A stretch of 64,000 nt of DNA from Diphasiastrum complanatum (lineage: Eukaryota > Streptophyta > Lycopodiopsida > Lycopodiales > Lycopodiaceae): contig CM055095.1 of NCBI GenBank assembly GCA_029204225.1, forward strand, positions 44,751,446-44,815,445, given 5' to 3'. Every line of letters begins with the position of its first letter. Within the stretch, counting starts at the first letter, position 1. Shown here piece by piece: positions 53,201-62,564 of the stretch. The notes beneath the pieces were generated by a model, which was not told where the DNA came from, did not search any database, and was given only the letters and a program-made list of their open reading frames with translations. Both the position numbers and the translations under genes were made by a program.

Positions 53201-55848
53201 AAAATAAATAACCATAATATGTAGACGAGTTACCGAAACAAAGACAAAATACTAGATTTTTGATCATCGTTGCCACCAGCCCAATCTGAATCTAAATAAC
53301 CCTCCAGCTAAACGTCACCATCATCAATGTATTCAATCTTGTAACTCATTGGCTTTCTCACATACCTCAAAATCCATTTGGCAGCTTTCCAATGATTGCC
53401 AGTCAGTAGGCCTACTCATGAGTTGACTATAGAAATCCCAGCCACATAGGCGGTATTTGTCCTAGTAGTGGTAAGATAGATCAAGTTGACCACCAACTAG
53501 CAATAGAGTGTCTTGTTTGCAAAGCATGTTGCTCATTTCTATGGGAACATTGATTGACTTGCTCTCTTACATAATGAATCTCTTCATTATTTCCTATGCA
53601 TACTTCTTGAGAAATAAAAAGATTTTACTTCCCTTCCATATTTCTGTTCCAAGGCAATAGTATAACTTTCAGAGACATATTGCTACCTACCTATGATGAC
53701 CAAATCATCAACATAGAGACAAAATTGTGAATGTCCCCTTTCTTCTTTAAGACATACAAATTACAATCTAGCTTACTCTTCTCCAAGTGTTGTTGTTTAA
53801 AGTAGTCAACCCCTAGGCACCTACTTAAAACCATGAAGGGCTTTCTTGGGCCTGCACACCAGATTCTTTTTGCCTTTGGTCTCATAACCATGTGCTGACT
53901 CCATGCAAATCTCCTATTTTAGTCGCTCATTAACAAAGGAGCTTGAATTCCATCTGTCTCCTACAAGTTTGACGTGCTTAGTGACAATCTTCACTAGAAT
54001 TTGACCTACACAATTTCTCTCCTATAGGCTCACAAGTATTACAACCTGCTCTAATACCATGACAAATTTCAGGGCCTAGCTATGTGATATCTTAACCAAT
54101 ATGGAAGGCACAACCATGAAAGAAAGAGAAATTTAGCTATGAAAGCACAGAGAAACACCATAAAAACATAAGGATTGCATAAGCTCCTCACACTAAGATC
54201 CTGGAACTCCAAACGTGAATTGTAGAGAGAGATGGGGGAGTGGAGCCATTTAACCCTTTTTCAGAAAAGTTCCTCAAGCGCAAGCACGAAAAAGTATGAG
54301 GTGTCACCATAAGCTTGAGCTACTTGGCCACTTGAGCCCACTTGAGCCCCCTTGCACTTACAAAAGCTAAAGTTTTTCGAAAAGAGAATCAATCTACTTC
54401 TTGCCATGTTGAAAACATGATTTCAGCCTGTTGTTGGCTTGATCTCCACAGAGCTCCCAATCTTCCTTCCATCTCATATAATAATGAAGCCCACTGGTCA
54501 TTCACTCACTAGACCAAACCAGAACTAGATCAATCAAATAGAACACTTAACATATAATTAACTGCGCGACCACAAACCTGTGATCACCCCCAAGCCTAGG
54601 AGACAGCACTAGTATTGCCGACCAATGCACTAGGACATAGCCATGGTGTGCTATCATAGGCCCCACCCTATAAAGAAGAGCTCTAGTCAGTTCAGGCCCT
54701 AGCTAACTTGAATTGGTTCACCAATGCTAATGTAACCCTTTATATAGTGGCAGCCCAAGGCCACGTGTCCCAGATACCTACTGTGCAATTGTTTCCATAT
54801 ATCCAGTTTGGTTGTCACTTACTAGACACAGAGTTACCACTCCAGTTATAGCCAACTATACCTAACCTTGAGAGTCAACCACCAATCAGAGCCTGACCTC
54901 ATTGGGATTACTCTAACCCAAGTCTAGATGTGGACAAACCCAGGGACACGTTCCGACCATTCCGTACGTTCCAGAACGTACTGGATCGGAACGATTTTCT
55001 GTAAGTTAAAAAAAAATGTAAAACGACCCTGCTGGCCTGCGCATTCTGCTAGCGAGTTGTCATACTTCTAACGAGGACAGGAAAGTGCCATGGAAGCCAT
55101 AAGGCACTCGGGAAGGAAGCTTCACGGAGGCAATGAGCTCCAGCGATGGTGAGTTTCTCATTGTGGCGGAAAGAAACTCCTGGAAATTGAAGCCTACTAA
55201 GGCAATTCTTCCTTGAAATTGAGCAGACTTTTCTGTACATCGATGACTGACATATTTTAGCTCTGAGATATGACAGTTACTCAACCATCACATGGGGCGC
55301 ATCTGCACATCATGGACGTGGTCCAAGAGTTTCCAGCGATGGTGAGCTTACGGAAAGAAAGCAGGAAGCCTTGTGGACGATCCTGTTTGTGTGTTCAATC
55401 TTATCTCACACAAGATGCTCCATAAATGGCTTCCATACGAATTCCTACACCACTATGCCCCCCTGTGACTGGCAGTGGTGGTATGAACCTTGTTAACATG
55501 CATCCTAGAACCAAGCACAATTAAAGGGAAAAGAGAAATAATTTGTCAAACATATAAAATTGAGATTAATGAAAACGATCCATATTTACAAAAGAGTGCA
55601 AACCAACTAAAAGCTACTCTTTTCAATATGTCTGGTCCATGGTAGGACAAAAATAAAAGTACCTTTCTTTCAAGCTCCTCAAAAACTTCATCCCAAAAGA
55701 ATGGGGGCTCTTTCAACCTTCGACCTCCTCGTGATCTTTCTCCATACCAAGACCCCTCATTGAAATCAGGCTTCCCAACTTTGAAACTCCACCAACCATA
55801 ATAGTTTGTACCTTGAAAGCTCCCTCTCCGATTAGCAGTGTTATGAGC
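29261..55848 (-). CDS. J-domain (DnaJ/HSP40) protein, 5' end not found; six exons in 26.6 kb
   Basis: Exons: 55848-55663, 41208-40976, 33259-33223, 29931-29874, 29737-29694, 29446-29261 (744 nt, 247 aa plus stop). Each join has a GT donor, an AG acceptor and matching phase. The J-domain is split over exons 2-5: [41 protein letters not shown] (HPD motif, needed to stimulate HSP70 ATPase), then [11 protein letters not shown]. Before it lies a W/Y/R-rich region with [20 protein letters not shown] and [14 protein letters not shown]. The last exon is basic and ends in TGA at 29263-29261; its choice as terminal exon is the weakest link. Introns are 14,454, 7,716, 3,291, 136 and 247 bp. The three long ones hold the transposons listed separately. 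Upstream exons and any targeting peptide lie beyond 55848. Family: plant J-proteins with a C-terminal J-domain; subcellular site unknown. Confidence 0.85.
31655..32840 (+). pseudogene. Retroelement relic: protease-like start then leader rich in GATCGCTG motifs
   Basis: 31680-31765 reads [20 protein letters not shown] then ST, matching a retropepsin active-site region (D-x-G-S/T). It breaks into a non-coding leader, starting near GGGCAGCAAAGCGTGG at about 31773, that is shared with the copia relic at 35114-35890. From about 31850 to 32300 GATCGCTG, GATCACTG and GATCGTTG variants recur many times. This lies in J-protein intron 3. Confidence 0.6.
32841..34675. other. J-protein intron sequence without recognisable genes
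   Basis: Apart from the 37-nt J-protein exon at 33259-33223 I see no coding sequence or clear mobile element. ORFs near 33440-33915 have no recognisable motif. Confidence 0.5.
34676..36707 (+). mobile_element. Rearranged Ty1/copia copies with inverted LTR pieces
   Basis: 34676-34716 reads [13 protein letters not shown] (RNase H tail) on plus, but the adjoining 34717-34835 reads [20 protein letters not shown] on minus, so there is an inversion join. A plus-strand LTR end and PBS follow (LTR ends at 35101; PBS TGGTATCAGAGC 35102-35113). Next comes a leader with GATCGCTG-type repeats, then RT N-terminal ORFs (35893-36222 and 36195-36380) with [20 protein letters not shown] and [20 protein letters not shown]. 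From about 36384 to 36707 the sequence is an LTR in minus orientation, beginning TGTTAGAATTAATGG at 36707 and sharing about 150 bp, inverted, with 34890-35040. All of it is in J-protein intron 2. Confidence 0.8.
36950..37300 (-). repeat. Partial gypsy LTR, minus strand
   Basis: On the minus strand from 37300 (TGTTAGGGACCCAAC) to about 36950 it matches, with divergence, the plus-strand LTR at 42428-42821, including the shared ACTCGTGGA-, GTATACA- and GGTATGGGACGC-type blocks. The stretch 36708-36949 to its left has a minus-strand frame rich in P, S and D that I cannot assign. Confidence 0.7.
37380..39830 (+). pseudogene. Ty3/gypsy gag-pol relic
   Basis: Pieces in order: Gag-like [20 protein letters not shown] near 37555; a protease start [19 protein letters not shown] near 37920; RT beginning near 38710 with [18 protein letters not shown] at about 38850. 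A deletion then removes the catalytic palm before [19 protein letters not shown]. RNase H follows ([15 protein letters not shown], then [20 protein letters not shown]). Stops and frameshifts are frequent and the RT active site is lost. It is antisense to the J-protein gene and lies in its intron 2. Confidence 0.85.
39488..39669 (+). repeat. 91-bp tandem duplication inside gypsy RNase H end
   Basis: Copy one starts at 39488 (TAATTAGCCTAAACTGAGAG) and copy two at 39579 (TAATTAACATAAACTGAGAG). They stay near-identical to CAACTTTATGT. It encodes the duplicated end of RNase H (K-L-R-G-H). A few substitutions separate the copies. Confidence 0.92.
39831..42427. other. J-protein intron sequence around exon 2
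   Basis: Except for the J-protein exon at 41208-40976, no gene or recognisable repeat is seen. ORFs at 40215-40792 carry no known motif. Confidence 0.5.
42428..42821 (+). repeat. Gypsy 5' LTR (about 394 bp)
   Basis: Runs from TGCTAGGGACAC to GGTTGTAACA, two bases before a PBS. The left border comes from comparison with the divergent minus-strand copy ending at 37300. No matching 3' LTR follows the pol relic at 46.4 kb. Confidence 0.75.
42824..42836 (+). other. Primer-binding site (initiator Met tRNA) of gypsy element
   Basis: TGGTATCAGAGCC, two bases after the LTR end. Confidence 0.85.
42960..44119 (+). pseudogene. Ty3/gypsy Gag relic
   Basis: Two ORFs in different frames. The first contains a helix-rich region ([20 protein letters not shown]). 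The second holds the Gag core end ([20 protein letters not shown]) and a zinc knuckle CFNCTEPGH whose last Cys is thrown out of frame by a single-base change just after it. The frame change near 43550 also splits the protein. Confidence 0.85.
44440..46480 (+). pseudogene. Ty3/gypsy pol relic: RT, RNase H, integrase
   Basis: RT starts with [20 protein letters not shown] and [18 protein letters not shown] and is then broken by stops. [20 protein letters not shown] follows in another frame, but the catalytic F-x-D-D region near 44870 is corrupted (stop and substitutions). The connection and RNase H read [20 protein letters not shown] and [11 protein letters not shown]. The integrase zinc finger is intact in an ORF ending at 46128 (H-x-C-H, then NCGPCQ). 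The core is cut after [20 protein letters not shown] near 46400. There is no 3' LTR. Same orientation as the LTR at 42428. Confidence 0.9.
46523..46860 (-). pseudogene. Ty1/copia Gag fragment, minus strand
   Basis: The minus strand reads [20 protein letters not shown] and [20 protein letters not shown], the central copia Gag (UBN2) sequence. Gag-like frames extend to about 47100 with stops. The PBS at 47511-47522 and LTR at 47523 belong to the same element. Confidence 0.8.
47511..47522 (-). other. Copia primer-binding site, one mismatch
   Basis: The minus strand reads TGGTATCAAAGC, one base from the usual TGGTATCAGAGC, next to the LTR starting at 47523. Confidence 0.75.
47523..47815 (-). repeat. 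Copia LTR, family shared with 54060-54375
   Basis: On the plus strand it runs from TGATGAATTGCAAG to about 47815. It shares the order of blocks (ATCTTAACT, ATTGCATAAG, TCCTCA/GCTCAC, GAATTG, GAGAGAG, TGAGCTACTTGG) with the copy at 54060. The distal border is approximate. Confidence 0.7.
47900..48811 (+). pseudogene. LINE (non-LTR) endonuclease and RT-start relic
   Basis: 47990-48140 reads [20 protein letters not shown] and then [13 protein letters not shown], the end of an APE-type endonuclease (N-G ... G-x-S-x-I-D-Y, here N for D). Frameshifts separate it from [18 protein letters not shown] near 48740, the start of LINE reverse transcriptase. The element stops abruptly at 48811, where copia LTR sequence begins. 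It lies in J-protein intron 1 of those visible. Confidence 0.75.
48812..49828 (-). pseudogene. Ty1/copia 3' relic: integrase tail, RT start, RNase H tail, PPT, LTR piece
   Basis: In element order on the minus strand: integrase C-terminal sequence [19 protein letters not shown]; the same [20 protein letters not shown] linker as at 35.9 kb (duplicated here by a local repeat at 49350-49450); RT start [20 protein letters not shown]; a deletion; the RNase H tail [14 protein letters not shown]; polypurine tract AAGGGGGAG; and the first 85 bp of a 3' LTR starting TGTTAGGAATTAATGG at 48898. It is the same family as 34.7-36.7 kb. It joins the LINE on one side and the Penelope-like relic on the other. 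Confidence 0.85.
49829..51640 (-). pseudogene. Penelope-like retroelement relic, GIY-YIG domain upstream of RT
   Basis: Reading leftwards on the minus strand: a GIY-YIG-like start [18 protein letters not shown] (51460-51405), continued in the next frame by [20 protein letters not shown] (51351-51289); a 200-aa interval; [15 protein letters not shown] and then [15 protein letters not shown] near 50600, a motif usual upstream of Penelope RT; RT1 [22 protein letters not shown]2 [20 protein letters not shown] with [11 protein letters not shown]; and the motif A region [10 protein letters not shown] near 49855. It is cut at about 49829, where copia sequence begins, so motif C and the 3' end are lost. 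Many stops and frameshifts. The endonuclease-first order matches the permuted Penelope-like clade, not canonical Penelope. Confidence 0.65.
52298..52751. mobile_element. hAT-type MITE with 8-bp target-site duplication
   Basis: CTCAAGAT flanks the element exactly (52290-52297 and 52752-52759). Terminal inverted repeats are CATAGAA/TTCTATG. Subterminal clusters of ACCGT/ACGGT palindromes (such as AACCGTACCACGGTTC) lie at both ends. The 454-bp interior is AT-rich, with (AATT)n and CT-rich tracts and no ORF. The 8-bp duplication and subterminal repeats are hallmarks of hAT elements. Confidence 0.85.
53124..53215. repeat. AT-only low-complexity tract
   Basis: Runs of AATAAT, AAATTAA and AAATAAATAA with almost no G or C. 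Confidence 0.85.
53230..53960 (-). pseudogene. Ty1/copia RT-RNase H relic, minus strand
   Basis: The minus strand carries GLLQ-type RT sequence ([20 protein letters not shown]), then the catalytic CLYVDDLVI in an adjacent frame near 53715. RNase H follows ([20 protein letters not shown], then [11 protein letters not shown]) to about 53250. Frameshifted and stop-laden. The PBS and LTR immediately upstream (54048 onward) mean gag, protease and integrase were deleted. Confidence 0.85.
54048..54059 (-). other. Copia primer-binding site, one mismatch
   Basis: The minus strand reads TGGTATTAGAGC, directly next to the LTR start at 54060. Confidence 0.75.
54060..54375 (-). repeat. Copia LTR, family shared with 47523-47815
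   Basis: Begins TGACAAATTTCAGG on the plus strand and shares block order with the 47.5-kb copy. The distal border is approximate. To its right (54376-54928) no gene is seen. Confidence 0.65.
54929..55005. mobile_element. Palindrome-rich MITE end fragment
   Basis: Contains ACACGTTCCGACCATTCCG, ACGTTCCAGAACGT and GATCGGAACG, the same layout of G/C-containing palindromes as the hAT-type MITE at 52298, followed by an A run. Only one end is recognisable. Confidence 0.45.
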
Positions 55849-56699
55849 CTGCCATCCATAGACAAGAATAATCATCCTATACTTGAGGGATACAAATGCA
55901 TGGGTGCAAGATATGATACCACACTCAACTCAATGATGAATCAAAGTTTGAAATTAATTTTGCTATTTCTGCTTGAGCAAAATAATGTGTTGATCGTTGC
56001 AATTGAATGAAGTAAAGGTTTGAAGTTAAGGCGCAAGATAGAAGCTCCACAATTTCCTATTCACTATCAAAAGCAACAAACTCATTCATGGAAAGAATAA
56101 GGCAAAGGCAAACTTGTAGTGTTGTCTAAGCACTTTCACAAACTAACTCACTCAATCATAAACCATCTCAAAGTTTTATTTTTTAGTAACTTTGAGAAAA
56201 CTGCACCATTATCCACCAGCTGATGAACGGCTCAAGCTCTTAAGAAAATCAACTAAATTCACATGCGCAATCTTTATTGATGGAGTTCCAATAGCATAAG
56301 ATGGCACAAATTCTTGTTTGACCCACAAAATAGAGAACTCTCATTGGCAGAATGCAGCGGCTGAAAAAAGATGTAAGGTGGTTAGCTCTATAAAACGAAG
56401 TTAGTCGATGCCTGTTTTTTAAGTGTTACGACTGCTCAAATGGGGCAGGCTTGAAAGTACTGATTCATAAATGAAGTCCAATACTGTGAAAATACACGTC
56501 TCATGTTGCTATTTCGGATTTCATGTATGATAGGTTGATACGAGAGGATGAAGATTGAAGCCATGTCGACTTTGCAAAAATCAAGATTTTTGGCTTTTTT
56601 TGTTCACGAGTGTGAAACGCAGTTCATACAAGCCTGGTACAGTATGGTATGATCTGTTGCAGTACAATCTAGGTCGCTGTAGAGTAAAAACGGATTATT
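55849..56699. other. Stretch without recognisable gene, upstream of the J-protein exon
   Basis: No further J-protein exon with a phase-0 donor and related sequence was found here or up to 64 kb. No other feature recognised. Confidence 0.4.
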
Positions 56700-57785
56700 T
56701 AGACGTTGTTCAACAAAACGTGTAGCTTACTTCTAATGATGGAAATAAGTTGGAGGATTACCAAAATAAGGATGCTCTTGTTCTTTCTTAGATCTCACTT
56801 TTGGTAAAAGATAGGATAGTTCCTCATTTTATGGGAAAAGACACGATTGCACATGATGTTTGAGACATCCTCAAATTCATGTTTCAGCAATACATACATT
56901 TAGGGTGTTCTATTTGAAAAATCAGCTCTATAGCCTTAAATGGAGAAAGGGGAGCCTACAACTGTGCATCTTAACAGAATTGAAACCATCAGTAATCAGT
57001 TTGCCTCAATTGGAGTCAAAATATATGATGGTGATCTTGTTCCTGTTACCCTCAAGAGCTTGGCTTGATCTTATAGAAATTTGAACACCACCATAAGCTT
57101 GACATCTCCTATCAAATCTATAACCTTTGAGGAGTTATGTAGCAAGAAGGACAAATCGGACAAGGAAGACGGCAAGCACATGCAGGACAAGGCAAAAAGC
57201 CACAAAAAGGGAAAATGCCACTACCACAGTAAACCAGGGACATTTTGTACGAGAAGTTATGAAACATATACGAGCTCCAAAGATGCTTCTACAGTTGTGA
57301 GTAAAAATTTTATGAAGAGGAATACCAAGAAGAAGATAAAAGCTTATTTATAACCTACTAAAGATAGGAATAATGATGACTGGTACTTCGATTCTGGGTC
57401 GTCTAGGCACATGACTTCAAGGCAAGAGTAGTTCACAAAGCTAAAAGCAGTGGATAGTGGTAAGTTTGCAGAAATGGGTAATGACAGCTTATAGGAAATT
57501 AAGGGAACAGAAATGTAAGGAGTTCGAGGCTAGTTTTGAAAATGAGAGTGGGAAAAGGATAAAAATCCACAAAATAGATAGAGGAAGTGAATATGTATCT
57601 AATAAGTTCATCAATACCTACAAAGAGAATTAAACAAACTATCAGCTCATCATTGCACAATACATTATTGAGCAACATGGCATGGCTGCAAGAAAGAATA
57701 GGAGTATGATGGAATTCTAGGTGCATGTTAGAGGGAAAAAGTTGTCGAGGTATGAAGCCTATTTTGTACCTAATGGCTAAGCAAG
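56700..57785 (+). pseudogene. Ty1/copia Gag-protease-integrase relic
   Basis: Gag pieces FRVFYLKNQLYSLKWRKG and then SIGVKIYDGDLVPVTLKSLA; a degenerate zinc knuckle KCHYHSKPGTFC; a protease active site WYFDSGSSRHMTS near 57380; then, after a deletion, integrase sequence IDRGSEYVSNKFINTYKEN and MAARKNRSMMEF. Several stops. It is truncated before RT. Confidence 0.85.
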
Positions 57786-58129
57786 CTTATTCAATGTTAG
57801 TTGTACAAATGTGATGGGGCCAAATGATTGTAGAAAATTTGTAACCCGTCAATTGATTGTGAAAAATTTCCAACCCCCAATTTGTAACTCTGTTTAGTAA
57901 GTGCAAGTGGGCCCAACTGGCCTTCAAACTTGAAGCTAGCCATTGCTAGCCTCCATGATGACTATGAGCCTCATCGAGCACTTTGAGTTGACTCTTGAGT
58001 AAACCCTTTGGCAACCAATATGCTTGTCCATGGTTCCATTCGCTTGGAGCTTGGTATTATAGACAGACTTGCAACCAATAGAATGCTTCCCATTTGGCCC
58101 CATGTGGGATTCATACTCCTCTCACATGG

Positions 58130-58606
58130 GATCTTACCTTTCCTCCATTGCTTTGTTAAATCTCCCAGTTCAAGTACTTTGCTTTCCCATTCAAAACCTT
58201 TACATACATTTGAACTTGGCTTAATGTTAGAAAGACCTACTTGTAAGCTTTCACAACTAAGATGGCCATATCTCTCATGCCACTCTTTGTCTTGGTTTGC
58301 ATCCTTGGCTGATGATATTGCTTCTTAATTAGGGATGGTTGTGTACAACTTGTAGAGACCATCCTCCTGCATTTCCCTGGCTACAATCTTGTGATTGTGA
58401 TCCTTGTCCTTCACCAAACACATTGACTCATTGAACTCAACCATTATGTTATTATTGGTGCTGGCTCCAACTGAAAGCAGGTTCTTGGCTAACCTCGGTA
58501 CATAAAAAACATCTCTAATAACCTTTACCTCTCTAATAGTAAGCTTGACAAGAACAATGCCTTTGCGGAAAAATAACCGTAAAGTATCGAATTGCCTCCC
58601 AAGCAC
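58130..58606 (-). pseudogene. Ty1/copia protease end and GAG-pre-integrase relic, minus strand
   Basis: The minus strand ORF from 58606 includes VIRDVFYVPRLAKNLLSVGA and NNIMVEFNESMCLVKDK, the normal sequence after copia protease. In an adjacent frame HERYGHLSCESL is the GAG-pre-integrase H-x-H-type motif. Orientation is opposite to the relic just to its left. Confidence 0.8.
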
Positions 58607-59029
58607 ATTTGTTGCCCATCACTTAACTCTTCAAAGGTGATGAGCTTTAGAATGTATGTACTATGCACTGGCATGTTAATTTTCGTAGAATCTTGAGTAG
58701 CGCGTGATCTTCCCTCAATAGAATGAGACTTAGATCTAAATAAGAATTGAACACACTCTTGAATAAGGTTTGGACCTTTCTAGCTAGATATCCAATCAAA
58801 ACTTTGAAGATATAAATACATTCAATCTTTTGAATCAGCAAAAAACTATATGCAAAATGTTAACAATCTTGCTCATCCACAGAGTGGGGCTGGGCTCTTC
58901 AATCACAAAAAGGAGAGTGTTCATCCACAAGGGAAATGCTCAGCCACAAGGAGATTGTTCATCCACTTAGGGAGGGGCTAGACTACAATGAGAGGTTTGC
59001 TCATGTGACATAGATGACTTCCATTAGAA

Positions 59030-59205
59030 TCGTCTTAGCATTGGTAGCATATGTTCATGGGGATGTCTAACAAACAGATGTCAAGGGTGCAAGAATAGAT
59101 CTACATGGAGATTTTGAGGTTCAGGGTAAGGAGTATCTACTATGTAGGCTTAAGAAGGCAGTTCATGGTTTGAAACAAGCAACTACGGCAATGTACATTT
59201 GTATT
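59030..59205 (+). pseudogene. Ty1/copia RT fragment
   Basis: Reads QTDVKGARIDLHGDFEVQ and then KEYLLCRLKKAVHGLKQAT, the copia RT stretch before the catalytic motif. Both ends are truncated. Confidence 0.75.
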
Positions 59206-59572
59206 ATCAATTTAAATCCCATGAAATTTGTAATGAAGATAACTCCATGTGACGCTTGGACAATAGCGATATAACCAAAGCATTTAGAATATATAACCTT
59301 GAAAGGAGGTATGTTGTAACAATGTGAACATGGGTTTTGATGAACGAAATGGGGAAAATAAAAATAGTGAGCGAACTCTCTCGAAAAGGAAGATACTACA
59401 CAAACAACATCACCAAGTCAGGATCAAGGGAAAAATCAAGGGGAAGAAAGTACCATTTCAACTCCAAAGGAAGACAAAAAGGTACCAAAGTGGCTGACAC
59501 AAACACTTCAATATTCTAAGCTTTAGGAGCTACCAAAAAGGCAAGAAGTGTATCAATGTTATGCCTAGAATA

Positions 59573-60122
59573 ATAGCCAACATAACAAAGTAGACATGCA
59601 CATCTTCAACACTAATGAGTCCAAACACACAATCTTAGATCAACAACTTCGTAATGCATGTTGTGGACTAAATACCATGACATCCCTACTCACATCAGTG
59701 CCTTAGAGTAGGTGAAAGTCACATGCACAAACATCAACTTTCATGCATGTGTACAATGACCAATGTGTTGAGTTTCTATCACTTCTCCAAAGGTGAAGGG
59801 CAGACTCAGTAGTGATGAAGGCTTGCACTAAAGAGCAAAGCCAATCAATTGAAATCTATTTCATAATGGGAAAAATAAGGAAACAATCACATCTCACAAC
59901 TTCAACTTGATCAAAACCTAACCACAAAGCATAGCTTGTGGGCAAACTGCACCACTAGAGATAGAAAGAATTAGCACAAACTAGTTAGCTGTAACTTGGA
60001 CCAAGATCTCAAATAATAGAAAAAATATGTAATACCCGACGTAACAAAGGAGACGTGCAATTTTCAACCCTATGGAGTGCAACCACAAAGTCTTAAACCA
60101 TCAACTTCATCATGCATAGAGA
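59573..60122. repeat. Imperfect direct repeat pair
   Basis: About 90 bp at 59573-59665 and again at 60035-60122 share ACATAACAAAG/CGTAACAAAG, GACATGCA/GACGTGCA, TTCAAC, CACA-AATCTTA/CACAAAGTCTTA and TCAACTTC-TAATGCAT-type blocks. Nothing coding between them. Confidence 0.6.
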
Positions 60123-60881
60123 CAAGAAGGACAAAGGTCAAACAGACTGAACCATCAAGAAGAAGTAAAGAAGCTTAATTATGCACTTTTGGCCTCTACA
60201 TTTAGGAGAAATGCTTATGTAACTTTTTCACCATTTTTGCTTCTCAAAAAAGGCTAAATGCCAATGTACTTTATGCAAATTAGTCATTCATGTTCGCTAA
60301 ATCCATTGATTTTAGTTGTGTGATCTGAAGAGCTCTCTACCATTACTTGTGTACGGATTGAACCCCATACTACAAAAGCTCTAAATCTATTTCTCAAAGG
60401 TTACAAACTAGCATGTAAGACTTGCACCAAAAAAAAGACTCTTGGACAAACCAACCTTCTAGAGTGCTCTCTTTTGGACTTGTCTTGTCTCACAAAGCCC
60501 TTCTAAACTTTCATACAACACTCAAGGTAGAACATTCATCTTTTGTGCACAAATCTAGCAATGGATATCTCTTCAATCAAATGCACAAGAGAATGAACTT
60601 GTATGTCCAAAAAATGAATTTCAAAAAAAACAATCCAGCAACATACCATTTCAACCATTTGTATTTTCATAACTTCTGATTTGTTCTTATTCAGTTTTTT
60701 TTTTAAGAGATTTACCAACAGAATTGACATAACACTAAGTTAATTAGCACTTGCAATCAATAAAAATGTAAAAAAATATATCTTTCTACAAGTCTTTGAG
60801 AGGAGATAAATATGTGGTCATTGACAATAATCTATATAGTATATTTTGTAGACAACCTCAAATAGAAAGGAAAAGCAAGAA

Positions 60882-61241
60882 CTACAATATCTTATGCCAA
60901 ATATGCGATTTTAATCCACTCAATTTTTTGCCTTTAGTAAATGTGCATGTCCTCATTTGTCTTATGACATATTGAACATGTGAGAGTTGTTCTTTTGTAA
61001 GAATCCATTGCACGCCAACTAAGATTTCATCTTCTTTTTCGTTGTATTGAATGCAATAGGGTCTTTTAATCTTGGCCACTTGTAAATCTTCATGAGCTGT
61101 CATATAGTCTTTTGCATTGATGATGTGATTCCACGTTGATTCGCCCACATCTTTTATTATTACAACGAAAAAGGAGCCAAGATGAGATTCGCCTGTATTT
61201 TGTACCGTAAATAACAACATCCCCAGCATTCCTACGTCCAT
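60882..61241 (-). pseudogene. Possible CACTA-type transposon ORF fragment (DUF4218-like)
   Basis: A 119-codon minus-strand ORF. Its C-terminal part, TCTFTKGKKLSGLKSHIWHK, resembles the L-x-G-(L/M)-K-(S/A)-H-D-x-H motif of the DUF4218 region next to En/Spm (CACTA) transposases, with D replaced by I. The N-terminal part (VGESTWNHIINAKDYMTA) is unassigned. Assignment by one motif only. Confidence 0.35.
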
Positions 61242-61793
61242 ACATACAATGAATGCTTCTGGCTAGAGAAGTCCAAAAGATTCTCTCCATATATGCAAAG
61301 GTACACAACGCAGAATGTTACCAGGTTGACCACAATAAGAATAGCAATTACAAACTTGATTGTAGCCGCTAAAGCCATCCCATGTCTAGATACTATTGTG
61401 GCCTAAGATAAGACCAAATATGACCCAATATTGAAAAAATTTCAGGTTCAGTGATATCTGAAATTTGCGGCATTGTGTTTTCTGGTTTTTAAAGGGTTTT
61501 GGCACTTTGTCAAGATGGTCCTTTCCTCTAATCCTCTCACTACATCACTTTCAAATAAAAAATTATGCAAAAACGACAACCAATCGTTATTTTCCACTCT
61601 AAACTATCCCCACACCACCACACCACCTAAAGTTAACTACAAAAGAAAACCAAAAAGCAAGCTAATTACACAAGACCATTTTTTTATGCGCAAAAACCTT
61701 TTTAGCCTCCAAAAAAATGATCTAACATTTTCTTTAAATAAATTTACCCATTTCAAAGTTAATTTAGAAAAAAATAAAAAAAAATTTAGGAGC

Positions 61794-61854
61794 GGTTCCT
61801 AGGGACCGTTTCGAAGGTACCTTAGGAACGGTATGGAACGCGTTCCTAGGAACC
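61794..61854. mobile_element. Palindromic GGTTCCTAGG end structure, MITE-like
   Basis: GGTTCCTAGG at 61794-61803 pairs exactly with CCTAGGAACC at 61845-61854. Between them are further GGAACG/CGTTCC copies. The style matches the ends of the elements at 52.3 and 54.9 kb. No opposite end was found. Confidence 0.5.
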
Positions 61855-62564
61855 ATTTTGTACCTTTCTTGGGTGTCAAAATTTGATGCTCAAATTCTAG
61901 ATAGGAGTTAACTAATCATATTAGCACTGATGACAAAATGACAATTTTTTGAAGTTCTTTGGCTTAATTTGTGGATAAGGGGTTGGATAAAATGCCATAT
62001 ATGGATACAATGGTATAACATCTTCAAGTTGATATGAATATTTACAATGCATGTCAATGTGTACCAATGTATCCATGGTTCAAACATAAGAGACTGAAGA
62101 GAACTTAGATTAATAGAAGAATTAGTATAGCTCTCTACAATGGATTTGTTGGAGGTGGTGCGCTAGACCTCCTTATATAGTCAGTCCTTATTTTGCTGCT
62201 ATGACTCTTTAGTAGACCACCTGTTGTTTCTTGTCCTACATCGTTTAGGCAGCATACTCTAAACGAGATGGTTGAGATTAGCACCACGAACTTGTGTTTT
62301 AAAGTGCAATGCACAGATCATTGAGCTAAGGACTGCATGCAGCTCTATTAAAGTTTGAGGTGCAAATCCTTCTACTTATCATGATTGTAAGCATTAATCA
62401 ATGACATTATTAAAAGATAAACACACTTATGAAAAGATATAAGCATAAACTCTACTACTGCATGATTGACAACTAAAAAATCAAACAAATGAGCTAAAGT
62501 GAAAAAAAAAAAAAAGGTTCGATGGTGTCTCTCACATCTACCACATGTCCCAAAATCTTTTGTC

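Noticed and set aside
58871-59000. Regular CATCCACA/CAGCCACA repeats that look array-like
   Set aside because: Units are short, imperfect and without unique spacers, in a plant genome; not a CRISPR array.
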